Positions 1 through 8,673 of a DNA stretch of 64,000 nt are shown one piece after another. Location of the stretch: contig NZ_QPJM01000003.1 of NCBI RefSeq assembly GCF_003337575.1, positions 328,069-392,068 of the forward strand. Direction: 5' to 3'. Origin of the DNA: Phyllobacterium bourgognense. GTDB taxonomy: Bacteria; Pseudomonadota; Alphaproteobacteria; Rhizobiales; Rhizobiaceae. The translations under genes were made by a program, and so were the position numbers. Numbering within the stretch: the stretch's first letter is position 1; each line of letters begins with the position of its first letter. The notes beneath the pieces were generated by a model. The model ran no database searches, was not told the origin of the DNA, and saw only the letters and a list, made by a program, of their open reading frames with translations.

Positions 1-1034
1 AGCCGGGCTCGTCGTTCAAACCTTTCGTCTACTCCGCCGCGCTCGACAACGGCTACACACCGGCGTCGGTTGTGCTCGATGGGCCTATCTCCGTCGATCA
101 GGGCGGTAGTCTTGGAATCTGGGCGCCGAAGAACTACGGCGGCAAATTCGCTGGGCCGTCGACATTGCGCTACGGTATCGAGCAATCGCGCAATCTGATG
201 ACTGTGCGACTGGCACAGGACATGGGCATGAAACTTGTGGCCGAGTATGCCGAGCGGTTCGGTATTTACGACAAGATGCTGCCGGTTCTCGCCATGGCAC
301 TCGGCTCCGGCGAAACGACGGTTCTGCGCATGGTCACGGGTTACTCGATCATTGCAAATGGTGGTCGCAAGATAACCCCGTCGATGATCGACCGGATTCA
401 GGACCGCTATGGCAAGACGATTTTCAAGCACGACGAACGCAAGTGCGATAATTGTTCGGCGGACGAGTGGAAAAATCAGCCGGAGCCAGAGCTGATCGAC
501 GATCGTGATCAGGTGCTCGATCCGATGACCGCCTACCAGATCACGTCCATGATGGAAGGCGTGGTTCAGCGTGGGACTGCGACGATCCTGAAAAGCCTTA
601 ATCGTCCGATTGCCGGCAAGACCGGAACCACCAACGATGAAAAAGACGCCTGGTTCATCGGGTTCACGCCGGATCTGGTCTTCGGTGTCTACCTTGGATA
701 TGACAACCCTTCGCCTATGGGGCACGGTTTTACCGGTAGTGGTCTCGCGGCACCGGTGTTCAAGGACTTTGCCGAAGCTGCGCTTCAGGGGCAGCGCTCC
801 GTCGATTTCCGCGTACCGGAGGGCATGGCCGTCCTCCCGATCGACCGCAAAACAGGCATGCGGGCATCGCCTGGTGGTCCAAATGTGATCATGGAAGCCT
901 TCAAGCCGGGCACAGGACCTGCCGACAGCTATTCCGTCATCGGCATGGACACGTTCTCTGAAGGCTCGCCTGTGGGCGTGCAGTCTCCGAACGTCAATCG
1001 GGCGATACAAGGCGGCGGCGGCGGCCTCTTCTAG
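1..1034 (+). CDS. mrcA: Penicillin-binding protein 1A, C-terminal part (partial)
   Basis: This is the 3' end of a class A PBP, which polymerises glycan strands and cross-links peptidoglycan in the periplasm; the reading frame enters the window at base 3 and the glycosyltransferase half lies upstream. All three transpeptidase motifs are visible: PGSSFKPF with the SxxK nucleophile motif at bases 9-20, SRN in the segment EQSRNLMTVRLA, and KTGTT followed by DAWFIGFTPDLVFGVYLG. The C-terminal tail ends in a poly-Gly stretch (QGGGGGLF), which is usual for Rhizobiales PBP1A. prfB follows on the same strand, the arrangement I know from Brucella and rhizobia. Identification is firm; the 5' end cannot be judged. 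Confidence 0.95.
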   Translation, partial: PGSSFKPFVYSAALDNGYTPASVVLDGPISVDQGGSLGIWAPKNYGGKFAGPSTLRYGIEQSRNLMTVRLAQDMGMKLVAEYAERFGIYDKMLPVLAMALGSGETTVLRMVTGYSIIANGGRKITPSMIDRIQDRYGKTIFKHDERKCDNCSADEWKNQPEPELIDDRDQVLDPMTAYQITSMMEGVVQRGTATILKSLNRPIAGKTGTTNDEKDAWFIGFTPDLVFGVYLGYDNPSPMGHGFTGSGLAAPVFKDFAEAALQGQRSVDFRVPEGMAVLPIDRKTGMRASPGGPNVIMEAFKPGTGPADSYSVIGMDTFSEGSPVGVQSPNVNRAIQGGGGGLF

Positions 1035-1054
1035 GTGCATTGCCATTCATGCCA

Positions 1055-1152
1055 GGACGGCCTGCAAATGGCGTTTTTCTGCGCTCCAGTGCTCATGTAC
1101 GAGAATGTACACTTCGCTCTGGTGCTCGAAAACCACCATTTTCGGCTCGTCC
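1055..1152. repeat. Imperfect palindromic intergenic element between mrcA and prfB
   Basis: The two halves of this 98-base stretch are imperfect inverted copies: GGACGgcctGCAAATGG on the left matches the reverse complement of the right end (CCATTTTcggcTCGTCC), and the centre is GTAC-6-GTAC at about 1097-1110. Transcribed, it would fold into one long hairpin between the two genes. The core CTGCAAAnGGCnTTTTTCTGCG recurs as a half-copy at 18957-18981, so this looks like a dispersed palindromic repeat. It may also act as the mrcA terminator. Confidence 0.55.
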
Positions 1153-1272
1153 TGACCTGAATTTCAACACACCCTGAACCAATCGCTTCCCGCCAATCTC
1201 AGCACTTTACATCGAGCGGACCAGTCAATATGGTCCGCCGAAATTTGAGCATTAAGAAGGAACTGATTGCCG

Positions 1273-2401
1273 ATGCGCGCCGAAATCGAGACCCTCGTCG
1301 ATGAGATCAAGCAGGCCATAAGCCTGCTGAGGAGGCATCTTTGACTGGGATACATCAATTAAACGCCTGGGCTATCTGAACCAGCTCGCCGAAGATCCAT
1401 CCCTCTGGAACGACGCGCAGGAAGCGCAGAAGCTGATGCGCGAACGCCAGCAGCTGGAAGACGGCATCAACTCGATTCGCACGCTGACGCAGTCTCTCGA
1501 GGACAATGTCGAACTCATCGCCATGGGCGAGGAAGAGGACGACAAGTCGATCGTGACGGAGGCAGAAGAGAATATCCGCGCGATCAAACAGGAAGTCGAC
1601 CGCCGCCAGATCGATACGTTGCTCTCTGGCGAAGCCGACGCAAACGACACGTATCTCGAAGTACATTCGGGCGCCGGAGGTACGGAAAGCCAGGACTGGG
1701 CGAACATGCTCCTGCGCATGTACACGCGTTGGGCAGAGCGTAAGGGCATGAAAGTCGAGCTGCTCGAAGTCCACAACGGCGAAGAAGCTGGCATCAAATC
1801 TGCCACCATCCTGGTCAAAGGGCACAATGCTTACGGACTTTTGAAGACCGAATCCGGCGTACACCGGCTCGTGCGTATTTCGCCCTACGATTCCAATGCG
1901 CGCAGACACACGTCGTTTTCGAGCATCTGGGTCTATCCGGTCGTCGATGACAATATCGATATCGCCGTTACGGAAGCGGACGTCCGTATCGATACGTATC
2001 GCGCATCCGGTGCCGGTGGCCAGCACGTCAACACCACCGACTCGGCGGTTCGTATCACGCATATCGCCACGGGTATTGTCGTGCAGTGCCAGGCAGAGCG
2101 TTCACAGCACAAGAACCGCGCGACGGCCTGGTCGATGTTGCGCGCTCGTCTTTACGAGGCGGAACTGGAAAAGCGTGAACAGGCCGCGGATGCGATTTCA
2201 GCCTCCAAGACCGATATCGGCTGGGGACACCAGATCCGCTCCTACGTGTTGCAACCCTACCAGCTGGTGAAGGATTTGCGCACCGGCGTTGAAAGCACAA
2301 GCCCGCAGGATGTACTCGACGGCGATGTCGATAAGTTCATGGAGGCCGCTCTGGCCCACCGCGTGCACGGATCGGATGTCGAAGTCGAAGACATCACATA
2401 A
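1273..2401 (+). CDS. prfB: Peptide chain release factor 2 (programmed +1 frameshift)
   Basis: RF2 recognises UAA and UGA stop codons and triggers peptide release on the ribosome. Translation starts at ATG 1273 (upstream AAGAAGGAACTG gives the ribosome binding site), runs 23 codons to an in-frame TGA at 1342-1344, and continues in the +1 frame from GAC 1343, giving 375 residues. The frame-0 peptide ends RRHL and the shifted frame resumes DWDTS, which is the normal RF2 sequence. The GGQ hydrolysis motif is in [13 protein letters not shown]. The codon-recognition tripeptide is SPY ([16 protein letters not shown]) where E. coli has SPF, a variant I recall from other alphaproteobacteria. Annotating only the long open frame from 1436 would lose the N-terminus. 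Confidence 0.95.
1331..1345 (+). promoter_or_regulatory. RF2 programmed +1 frameshift site
   Basis: AGGAGG (1330-1335), a Shine-Dalgarno-like stimulator, sits three bases before CTTTGAC (1339-1345). This is the same arrangement as the E. coli prfB site: the CUU codon slips to UUU when the in-frame UGA is slowly read because RF2 is scarce. It therefore autoregulates RF2 synthesis. Confidence 0.93.
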
Positions 2402-2438
2402 CTATCACCTCAAAAAAATAGATTGCAACTTCTGGGAA

Positions 2439-2461
2439 GTGGTATGATTTAATCCTACCAC
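2439..2461. promoter_or_regulatory. Candidate parDE promoter/operator (inverted repeat)
   Basis: GTGGTA (2439-2444) and TACCAC (2456-2461) form a perfect inverted repeat with an 11-base spacer, 25 bases upstream of the antitoxin start. It overlaps a possible -10 box TATGAT (2443-2448). ParD proteins of the ribbon-helix-helix type bind such repeats and repress their own operon, so this is the likely operator. The position and symmetry are seen directly; the binding is inferred. Confidence 0.5.
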
Positions 2462-2486
2462 GTATATTTTTCTTGGAGGTTGGAAA

Positions 2487-2774
2487 ATGGCTGCTGCCGA
2501 AAAACGCACGTTCAGTCTGCCTAGCGAGCAAGCCCGTTATATAGACAAGCTTGTCAGATCGGGCACTTATGCCACGAGCAGCGAGGTCATTCGAGCTGGT
2601 TTGCGCGCATTGCAAGAGCGTGATGCCGCTGTGGAGCGATGGCTCCGTGAGGAAGTGGTGCCCGTGACCGCAAAAATGCAGGCAAACCCAGAGAGTGCCA
2701 TTTCCATCGACGACGTTTTCAATGGAATCCGTCGTTTGCACGCGCAACAGCTGAAGGGTGATAGTGACACATAG
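2487..2774 (+). CDS. parD: ParD-family antitoxin
   Basis: A 95-residue protein with the N-terminal ribbon-helix-helix pattern of ParD/CopG antitoxins: a beta strand KRTFSLPSEQARYIDKLV followed by SGTYATSSEVIRAGLRALQERD. The C-terminal part (about residues 50-90) would wrap around the toxin. ATG 2487 is preceded by TTGGAGG at 2474-2480, a strong ribosome binding site. The toxin gene overlaps its 3' end, so the two are translationally coupled. It would neutralise the neighbouring ParE-like toxin and repress the operon. Confidence 0.88.
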   Translation: MAAAEKRTFSLPSEQARYIDKLVRSGTYATSSEVIRAGLRALQERDAAVERWLREEVVPVTAKMQANPESAISIDDVFNGIRRLHAQQLKGDSDT

Positions 2775-3069
2775 GGTGCTATTCTCGCCTCAAGCCAACA
2801 TTGATCTGCGCGAACTTTATCTTTACATCGCCGCGGACGCTGGCCGTGCCCGAGCCATCGCTTATCTGGAGCGGATTGAAATCTATTGCCGAGGCTTCGC
2901 AAACTTTCCGGAAAGAGGAATGAAGCGTGACGACCTGTGGCCCGGTCTGCGTGTTGTCGGATTTGAACGGCGCGTGACGATCGCATTTCATTTCGACACT
3001 GACACTGTGACTTTTGACAGAATCTTGTATGGCGGTCGCGATCTGCCCAACCAGGTGGAACAAGACTAA
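2758..3069 (+). CDS. parE: ParE/RelE-superfamily toxin
   Basis: A 103-residue protein of the RelE/ParE fold: it begins RVLFSPQANIDLRELYLYIA and ends with the strand pattern FDRILYGGRDLPNQVEQD. ParE members poison DNA gyrase while RelE members cut mRNA; the ParD-type partner favours ParE activity, but sequence alone does not settle this. The start is GTG 2758 or GTG 2764, both inside the antitoxin gene. The 3' end overlaps the convergent M23 peptidase gene by four bases. The pair lies between prfB and envelope genes with no other mobile-element trace. Confidence 0.85.
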   Translation: MIVTHRVLFSPQANIDLRELYLYIAADAGRARAIAYLERIEIYCRGFANFPERGMKRDDLWPGLRVVGFERRVTIAFHFDTDTVTFDRILYGGRDLPNQVEQD

Positions 3070-4349
3070 AGTTCGGCTGCCAGCTTTCGGCCAATCGCCA
3101 GATACCCGACAGGATTGACCGGGCTGCCGTTTCTGCGAACTTCATAATGCAGATGCGGGCCCGTCGAGCGGCCAGTACTGCCGACCTTGCCGATCGTATC
3201 GCCAAGTTTCACGCGCTGGCCGACGCTTACCAGAATCAGACTCAAATGGCCATAACGCGTTGTAAGTCCGTTGCCGTGGTCGACCTCGACCATATTGCCA
3301 TAGCCGCCAGTATAATCGGCGGCGGTCACCGTTCCGTTGGCGGTGGCATGCACCGAGCTTCCCGATATGGCGCGAAAATCCATGCCGGAATGAAACGCGA
3401 TCATTCCCAGAAGCGGGTCGGCGCGTGAACCAAAGGGGCTCGAAACCGGCATACCGGGAACCGGATTAGCGATAGGAACGGATTTTGCGAGGCTCTTGGC
3501 GCTCTCGAGCCGCTGTACCGCCTCATCGAGATCGGCAAATTTTGTGTCGAAACCGGACGTCGGACTTGTGCTTGCCAGCAGCAATGGTCCACCCGTACCG
3601 GCATTCTCATCGTCAGGGACCTGTTTCACGCCGGCCGCAGCCAAGGCGTCCATAATCCTGTCGGCGCTCTCATAGGCGGTGTTGGAGAGCTTCTGCATTT
3701 GCTGAGTCTGCCGGGATTCTATCCCGGTTAAGGAATGATCGACGGATTTGAGCAGAAGCTCGGCCTTGTCCACGCTGGTTTTGGCCTTGTCGGGGCGAGG
3801 CTCCGGCTTGCGTGTTGAAGTCGTTGGTCCCGTAATGATTGGATCGATGCCGTAAAAACCTTGTGCTTCATCGGAATTCACCACGTCCTGACCGTCACTC
3901 TCCATCGAAAGAGCATTGGCAGCGTCTCCCGGCAATACGGCCCCGGCTTTTTCAGCCCGCTGCAGCACCGGCGCAAGCTTGTCATGCCGCTCGCTCAGTG
4001 CCCTTTGCCGTTGAATGAGGTCACTGACTTTGCCGTCCATCAATTTCTGGTCAAGCAATTGCCGGCTTGTGACACGATCGAGTTGAATGCGCAGGGCAGC
4101 TATCCGGTCTTCATAGGCCTGCTGCAGGCGAGCCTGACGGGCAACGCTGCCGGTTATCAGATCATCGCGGAAGACCAGATAGGATGTCGCGAGGAGATAG
4201 CTGCCGGCAAAGCCAAGGGCGAGGGTGCCACCCAGAAGTGCCATCCACGGCTTGATGGTGAAATGCCGGATGGTTTCGCCCCGCGCGATGATAATCGTGT
4301 GGGGCTCTTTTGTGCTGCCGAAGATGCTGGAATTTATAGGCTTCTTCAT
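3066..4349 (-). CDS. M23 family (LytM-type) peptidoglycan endopeptidase, membrane-anchored
   Basis: A 427-residue protein with a short cytoplasmic N-terminus, one membrane segment (about residues 34-56), a coiled-coil region (about 70-155), a low-complexity linker, and a C-terminal LytM zinc peptidase domain. The zinc ligands are visible: H320 and D324 in FHSGMDF, and H399/H401 in TGPHLHYEV. Members cut peptide cross-bridges in peptidoglycan, or activate amidases when ligands are lost; here all ligands are present, so it should be catalytic. The long coiled coil and single membrane anchor recall division and envelope-remodelling members such as MepM/DipM-like proteins. bcp lies upstream on the same strand, 117 bases away. 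Confidence 0.88.
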   Translation of the reverse strand: MKKPINSSIFGSTKEPHTIIIARGETIRHFTIKPWMALLGGTLALGFAGSYLLATSYLVFRDDLITGSVARQARLQQAYEDRIAALRIQLDRVTSRQLLDQKLMDGKVSDLIQRQRALSERHDKLAPVLQRAEKAGAVLPGDAANALSMESDGQDVVNSDEAQGFYGIDPIITGPTTSTRKPEPRPDKAKTSVDKAELLLKSVDHSLTGIESRQTQQMQKLSNTAYESADRIMDALAAAGVKQVPDDENAGTGGPLLLASTSPTSGFDTKFADLDEAVQRLESAKSLAKSVPIANPVPGMPVSSPFGSRADPLLGMIAFHSGMDFRAISGSSVHATANGTVTAADYTGGYGNMVEVDHGNGLTTRYGHLSLILVSVGQRVKLGDTIGKVGSTGRSTGPHLHYEVRRNGSPVNPVGYLAIGRKLAAEL

Positions 4350-4466
4350 TGCGGCTACGCTCGTTGATTTGCAGCTTCAATTTATACAGCGATTACACTC
4401 TGTTAGGGTTAACAAATCCTGACAACTGCACTGTATTTCAATCAAATTGCAGCTAAAACGGGCAAA

Positions 4467-4940
4467 TTATGCTTCAAGAGCCTTGGTCGCTTCGAGCACT
4501 TCGGCCGCATGTCCCGGAACTTTTACCTTGTTCCAGATTTTGGCGATCTTGCCAGCCGAATCGATCAGGTATGTCGTCCGTTCTACGCCCATATATTTCC
4601 GGCCATACATGCTCTTCTCAACCCAAAGACCGTAGGCTTCGATGATTGCCTTGTCTTCGTCGGCAACGAGATCAACCTTCAAATCGTGTTTTGTCTTGAA
4701 CTTGTCGTGTTTTTTGACGGGGTCCGGCGACATTCCGATGACCTTCGCACCAAGCTTTTCAAACTGCGGTCTGAGACCGGAAAATTCGATCGCTTCCTGG
4801 GTGCAGCCGCTCGTGTCGTCTTTAGGATAGAAATAGAGAATGACAGGCTTTCCGCGCAGGCCCGACAGGGTGATCGTACCGCCACCATCACGAGGCAAGG
4901 TGAAGTCCGGCGGGGTGCTGCCGATATCCAAAATAGTCAT
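4467..4940 (-). CDS. bcp: Thioredoxin-dependent peroxiredoxin (Bcp/PrxQ family)
   Basis: A 157-residue peroxiredoxin that reduces hydrogen and organic peroxides in the cytoplasm. The peroxidatic cysteine is C46 in the context DDTSGCTQEAIEF, and FYPKDDTSGCT matches the PrxQ signature. Classical Bcp enzymes carry a resolving cysteine five residues later (CTxEAC); here that position is Ile and there is no other cysteine, so the enzyme should work by a 1-Cys mechanism. The gene is divergent from the DUF3971 gene (107-base spacer). Length is normal for the family. Confidence 0.92.
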   Translation of the reverse strand: MTILDIGSTPPDFTLPRDGGGTITLSGLRGKPVILYFYPKDDTSGCTQEAIEFSGLRPQFEKLGAKVIGMSPDPVKKHDKFKTKHDLKVDLVADEDKAIIEAYGLWVEKSMYGRKYMGVERTTYLIDSAGKIAKIWNKVKVPGHAAEVLEATKALEA

Positions 4941-5048
4941 AGGAATGCCTTTCTTTGATGATTGAACGCGAACGCTACTTACGCAATTATAGAGAGGTGC
5001 GGGAATCGTCTACGGTTTCCCAATTGATTCCTCAATTGGCTTTGGAAT

Positions 5049-8000
5049 TTGACAGAGAAACCGAAAAGAGTCCGCTTTACCAAGCGGGACTTCACGAAAC
5101 TGCACCAATATCCTTCTGCTTGCGAGCAAGACGAGGTTCCCGTAGCGACGCCTCGAAGGCGATCGCGGCTGCATTTCGCCGCCGGTGCCACATGCTCATT
5201 CCTTATTCTGATCGCTGTTTTGGCCGGTATAGCTTTTGTCGTTCTGCGCGTGGGCATTGGTGGTGAAGCTCTGACGCAGCGCGCGCAAACGGCTCTCAAG
5301 ACTGTTCTAGGCCCCGACACCGACGCTACGATCCAGTCAGCGCAAATTTCACTCGACCAGCGTCATCACGTGGCCCTCGAGGCTCGAGACGTCAATATTA
5401 CCGATGCCAAGCGTGGCATCGAAATCAATAATGTACGCTCTGTCCGTATTGGTCTGGCAACAATGCCCTTGTTGCACGGCAATGTGAGTGTCGAGCGACT
5501 GGAACTCGACGGCGCTCAGATCAAGGTCACCTCGGTTGTACCGTTCGATTTCATGTCTTTGGTGCCCAAGGACGATCGCGGCCTTGTCGATCTCGACAGT
5601 GCATCGGCGGCGATTTTCTCGGGTCTCCAAAGCGCGGTATCGCTGCTCGATCAGCGTGAGACGCGCGATATCTCGATTGCAGATACAACGTTTGATTTCA
5701 CGCTTGCGGGAGCGCCGGAACGTTTGCGCATCGTCAATCTCGATCTATCGGAAACCGGTGGGCCGGTTGCCATCAATGGCACGGTGGAGTGGCGCGGAAA
5801 GCAAGTCGATATCAATGCTCAGGCAAAGCGTTCCGCAATCGGAGCGAAGATCGAAGCCTTTTCGCTGGCCGTCAGCAAGATTCCGCTCGCAGGCAAATTC
5901 GGTACGGCCCCTGTACCCGACATTGACGGCATCAAGCCCGATGGCGCCTATCTGACCTACGACAATCTGGCTGAGGTGAAGCTGGATGGCCTGGCGGCGA
6001 CCGCTTCCGAGCCAGCGCGTGTCTGGGGTGCGCTCAATATCGGCAATGGCCCCGTTACGATCGGCAATGTCGAAGATATGGCGGTGGAATCCCAGATCAA
6101 TTTCGAACACGTATCCGGGGTCGACCAGATTGCGATCAAACCGTCGAACATTCATTTCGGTGGATTCACGGGTATGGTCGAAGGATCAATCGGACGGGAG
6201 ACGCTGTCGCCGGGTCCTGCGTCAGCGGCCAATCCGGGTTACCAGTTCGAACTTACCACGAAAGACGCCAAATCAGCTCCTGCCGATTCTCCGATCTCGG
6301 CGCTTCCCTTCGATGCCCGTCTTGCGGGCCGGTATGATTTGGCGTTGAAGCACCTCGATGTGTCGCAGATAGAAGTGCTGGCAAACAAGGAAAGTTCGCT
6401 GTCCGGCAACGCCAGCGTTACTTTCGGCGGTGGTTCACCTGCGATGAACCTTGACTTGCAGATACCTGAAATGCCGGTCGCGGATGTCAAGCAGCTATGG
6501 CCTATCTGGGTCGCTACGGGTGCTCGACGCTGGCTCATCGACAAGATGCACGACGGTGAGGCGAAGGATAGCACAATCAAAGTGACGTTTCCGGCCGGAC
6601 GATTCAACGGACCAGGCAAGCCGCCACCTCTCGAGGATAATGAAGTTCAGGTCGATTTCAATGTCACGGGCTCGCGGTTCGATATTGTCGGAGAACTACC
6701 AGCTGTTCAGAACGCCGATGGGAAAATCAGCGTTCGAGGCGCCTATACGATGATCAGTCTGGAGAAGGGGTCGTCAATCACGCCCGCCAATCGCGAGGTG
6801 AAGATCGTCGATGGAAAGCTTGTCATTCCGTGGGGCCCGCAACGCCCTGTCCTCTCCGACCTTGATTTGAATGTTGTTGGGGATGCTTCCGCCGTGTCGG
6901 AGTTCATCGGCTTCAAACCGATCAATGGATTGAAAAATCTTCCTTTTGTTCCGGAGGACATAAAAGGCGATGTGAAGGCGCACGTGCTCGTGACATTCCC
7001 GATAACACGCCGTGCGCCAGCGGGAAGCCTGACATGGTCCGCTGATATGCAATTATCCAATGTTTCGATCGCAAAGAAGATCGACGGGCAGACGATAACC
7101 GATGCTGACGGAACGCTCTCCGTCAATCAGGATGAAGCCCTCATCGAGGCCACCGCGCAGGTGAATGGCATTCCCGCTGAAGTGACGATGTTTGAACCCT
7201 TGGGGAAAAACACAGCGAAGCGCGAACAGAGTGTAACTTTGCAACTCGATGACAAGACCCGGAACGCTCTATTCCCGGCGCTCGATCCTTTGCTTTCTGG
7301 CCCGATTTCCGTGGAAATCGACAAGGCCGCCGACGGGTCGCGGGTCGCTACCGCCGATCTGACGAAGGCCGAAATCAAACTTACACAGCTGGGTTGGACC
7401 AAGGGAGCGGGCGTAAAAGCGACCGCAAAATTCTCGCTCCAGCAAGATGGGGACAACGCCAGTATCCGCAACCTTGACGTTTCCGGCGACACATTCCGCT
7501 TGCAAGGCGATGTGAATGTCGTGGATGGGGATATGACCTCGGCTGATTTTGGTACCGTCAGGTTAAATCGCGGTGACGATATCGCGGTAAAGGTCGACCG
7601 CACCAAATATGGATACAGGGTCGGTGTGAAGGGCAGTTCATTCGATGCCCGCCCTTTGCTCAATCAGATAACAGACAAGAAAAAGAACGGAGGCAACGAC
7701 AGCAACAGCAAGCAGCGCGTGCTGGTCAACGCCGACATCGATAACGTTACCGGTTTTTACTCCGAGAACTTTGGCAATGTGTCTCTGTCCTATGAGGGGG
7801 TGGGTTCAAATGTTTCGGGCCTCGCCTTCAACGCCGTAACCAGAACCGGACAGAAGGTGGTGGCAGCCGATAGTTCAGAAAGTGGTGCGCGTTCGATCAG
7901 CCTGCAGTCGAAGGATGCCGGTGCGGTACTGCGCTTCTTCGGTTTTTACGACAAGATGTCCGGAGGCAGCATCAATGTTGCGCTCGATTCCAAGGGTGAC

Positions 8001-8480
8001 GGTCCTTTGCGGGGGCAGATCGACGCGCGCGATTTCACACTGGTCAACGAACCGCGTCTGGCCAAACTGGTATCGACAGCACCCAATGGTACGAGCCTCA
8101 ACGATGCGGTGAAGAAGAATATCGACGTATCGAAAGTGACATTCGACCGCGGTTTCTCGCAAATCGAGAAGGGGGCGAATTACATCAACCTTGCCAATGG
8201 CGTTATCCGCGGTTCGACGATCGGCACGACGTTCCAGGGCGTGCTCAGCGATCCGCAGGGCAACATGTCGCTGACAGGCACATTCATGCCCGCCTACGGG
8301 ATCAACCGCATCTTCGGCGATGTCCCGATCCTTGGCCTTTTCCTTGGCAATGGCCGCGATGGCGGGTTGATCGGCATCACCTACAAGCTGATCGGGCCAT
8401 TGAAACAGCCGCAGATTATCGTCAATCCGATTTCGGTGATCGCGCCGGGTATTTTCCGTTCTATCTTCGAGTTTCAGTAG
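5049..8480 (+). CDS. AsmA-like / DUF3971 domain protein, large envelope protein
   Basis: A 1143-residue protein with a basic cytoplasmic N-terminus, a single membrane segment (about residues 45-67, SFLILIAVLAGIAFVVLRVG), and a very long periplasmic region rich in short beta strands. The C-terminus has the AsmA-like ending (TFMPAYGINRIFGDVPILGLFLG...GLIGITYKLIGPLKQPQIIVNPIS). Related YhdP/TamB/AsmA proteins are thought to form bridges that move phospholipid between the two membranes; that role is inferred here. The start is uncertain: TTG 5049 is the first usable codon after an upstream in-frame TGA at 5025-5027, and no strong ribosome binding site is seen. It is a stand-alone gene, convergent with tyrS across a palindromic repeat. 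Confidence 0.85.
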   Translation: MTEKPKRVRFTKRDFTKLHQYPSACEQDEVPVATPRRRSRLHFAAGATCSFLILIAVLAGIAFVVLRVGIGGEALTQRAQTALKTVLGPDTDATIQSAQISLDQRHHVALEARDVNITDAKRGIEINNVRSVRIGLATMPLLHGNVSVERLELDGAQIKVTSVVPFDFMSLVPKDDRGLVDLDSASAAIFSGLQSAVSLLDQRETRDISIADTTFDFTLAGAPERLRIVNLDLSETGGPVAINGTVEWRGKQVDINAQAKRSAIGAKIEAFSLAVSKIPLAGKFGTAPVPDIDGIKPDGAYLTYDNLAEVKLDGLAATASEPARVWGALNIGNGPVTIGNVEDMAVESQINFEHVSGVDQIAIKPSNIHFGGFTGMVEGSIGRETLSPGPASAANPGYQFELTTKDAKSAPADSPISALPFDARLAGRYDLALKHLDVSQIEVLANKESSLSGNASVTFGGGSPAMNLDLQIPEMPVADVKQLWPIWVATGARRWLIDKMHDGEAKDSTIKVTFPAGRFNGPGKPPPLEDNEVQVDFNVTGSRFDIVGELPAVQNADGKISVRGAYTMISLEKGSSITPANREVKIVDGKLVIPWGPQRPVLSDLDLNVVGDASAVSEFIGFKPINGLKNLPFVPEDIKGDVKAHVLVTFPITRRAPAGSLTWSADMQLSNVSIAKKIDGQTITDADGTLSVNQDEALIEATAQVNGIPAEVTMFEPLGKNTAKREQSVTLQLDDKTRNALFPALDPLLSGPISVEIDKAADGSRVATADLTKAEIKLTQLGWTKGAGVKATAKFSLQQDGDNASIRNLDVSGDTFRLQGDVNVVDGDMTSADFGTVRLNRGDDIAVKVDRTKYGYRVGVKGSSFDARPLLNQITDKKKNGGNDSNSKQRVLVNADIDNVTGFYSENFGNVSLSYEGVGSNVSGLAFNAVTRTGQKVVAADSSESGARSISLQSKDAGAVLRFFGFYDKMSGGSINVALDSKGDGPLRGQIDARDFTLVNEPRLAKLVSTAPNGTSLNDAVKKNIDVSKVTFDRGFSQIEKGANYINLANGVIRGSTIGTTFQGVLSDPQGNMSLTGTFMPAYGINRIFGDVPILGLFLGNGRDGGLIGITYKLIGPLKQPQIIVNPISVIAPGIFRSIFEFQ

Positions 8481-8528
8481 GGGCCATCTTCTACAGGCTT
8501 GAGGCTTTGCCGGGTAGCAATGCCGCTG

Positions 8529-8652
8529 TGCGTGGTTCGACGGGGCTCACCATGAGGAAGGTTGATGATTGCAGGGAGACATTATCTCCAACGTTGCTAA
8601 CCATTTTGCAGTCCACTAATCTCCCTCATGGTGAGCCCCGTCGAACCACGCA
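8529..8652. repeat. Perfect 29-base inverted repeat (dispersed palindromic element)
   Basis: The 29 bases at 8529-8557 are the exact reverse complement of 8624-8652, with a 66-base spacer. The arms contain GGTTCGACGGGGCTCACC and CATGAGG. I know closely similar GGTTCGACAnGCTCACCATGAGG palindromes as a dispersed repeat in many alphaproteobacterial genomes. It occupies most of the space between two convergent genes, so the transcript hairpin could serve as a bidirectional terminator. No transposase is near. Confidence 0.8.
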
Positions 8653-8673
8653 TGGCAGTAATGCCAGCTATTT

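Noticed and set aside
1273..1344. In-frame stop near the start of prfB read as a pseudogene
   Set aside because: The stop is in the exact context of the RF2 programmed frameshift and the protein continues normally in the +1 frame.
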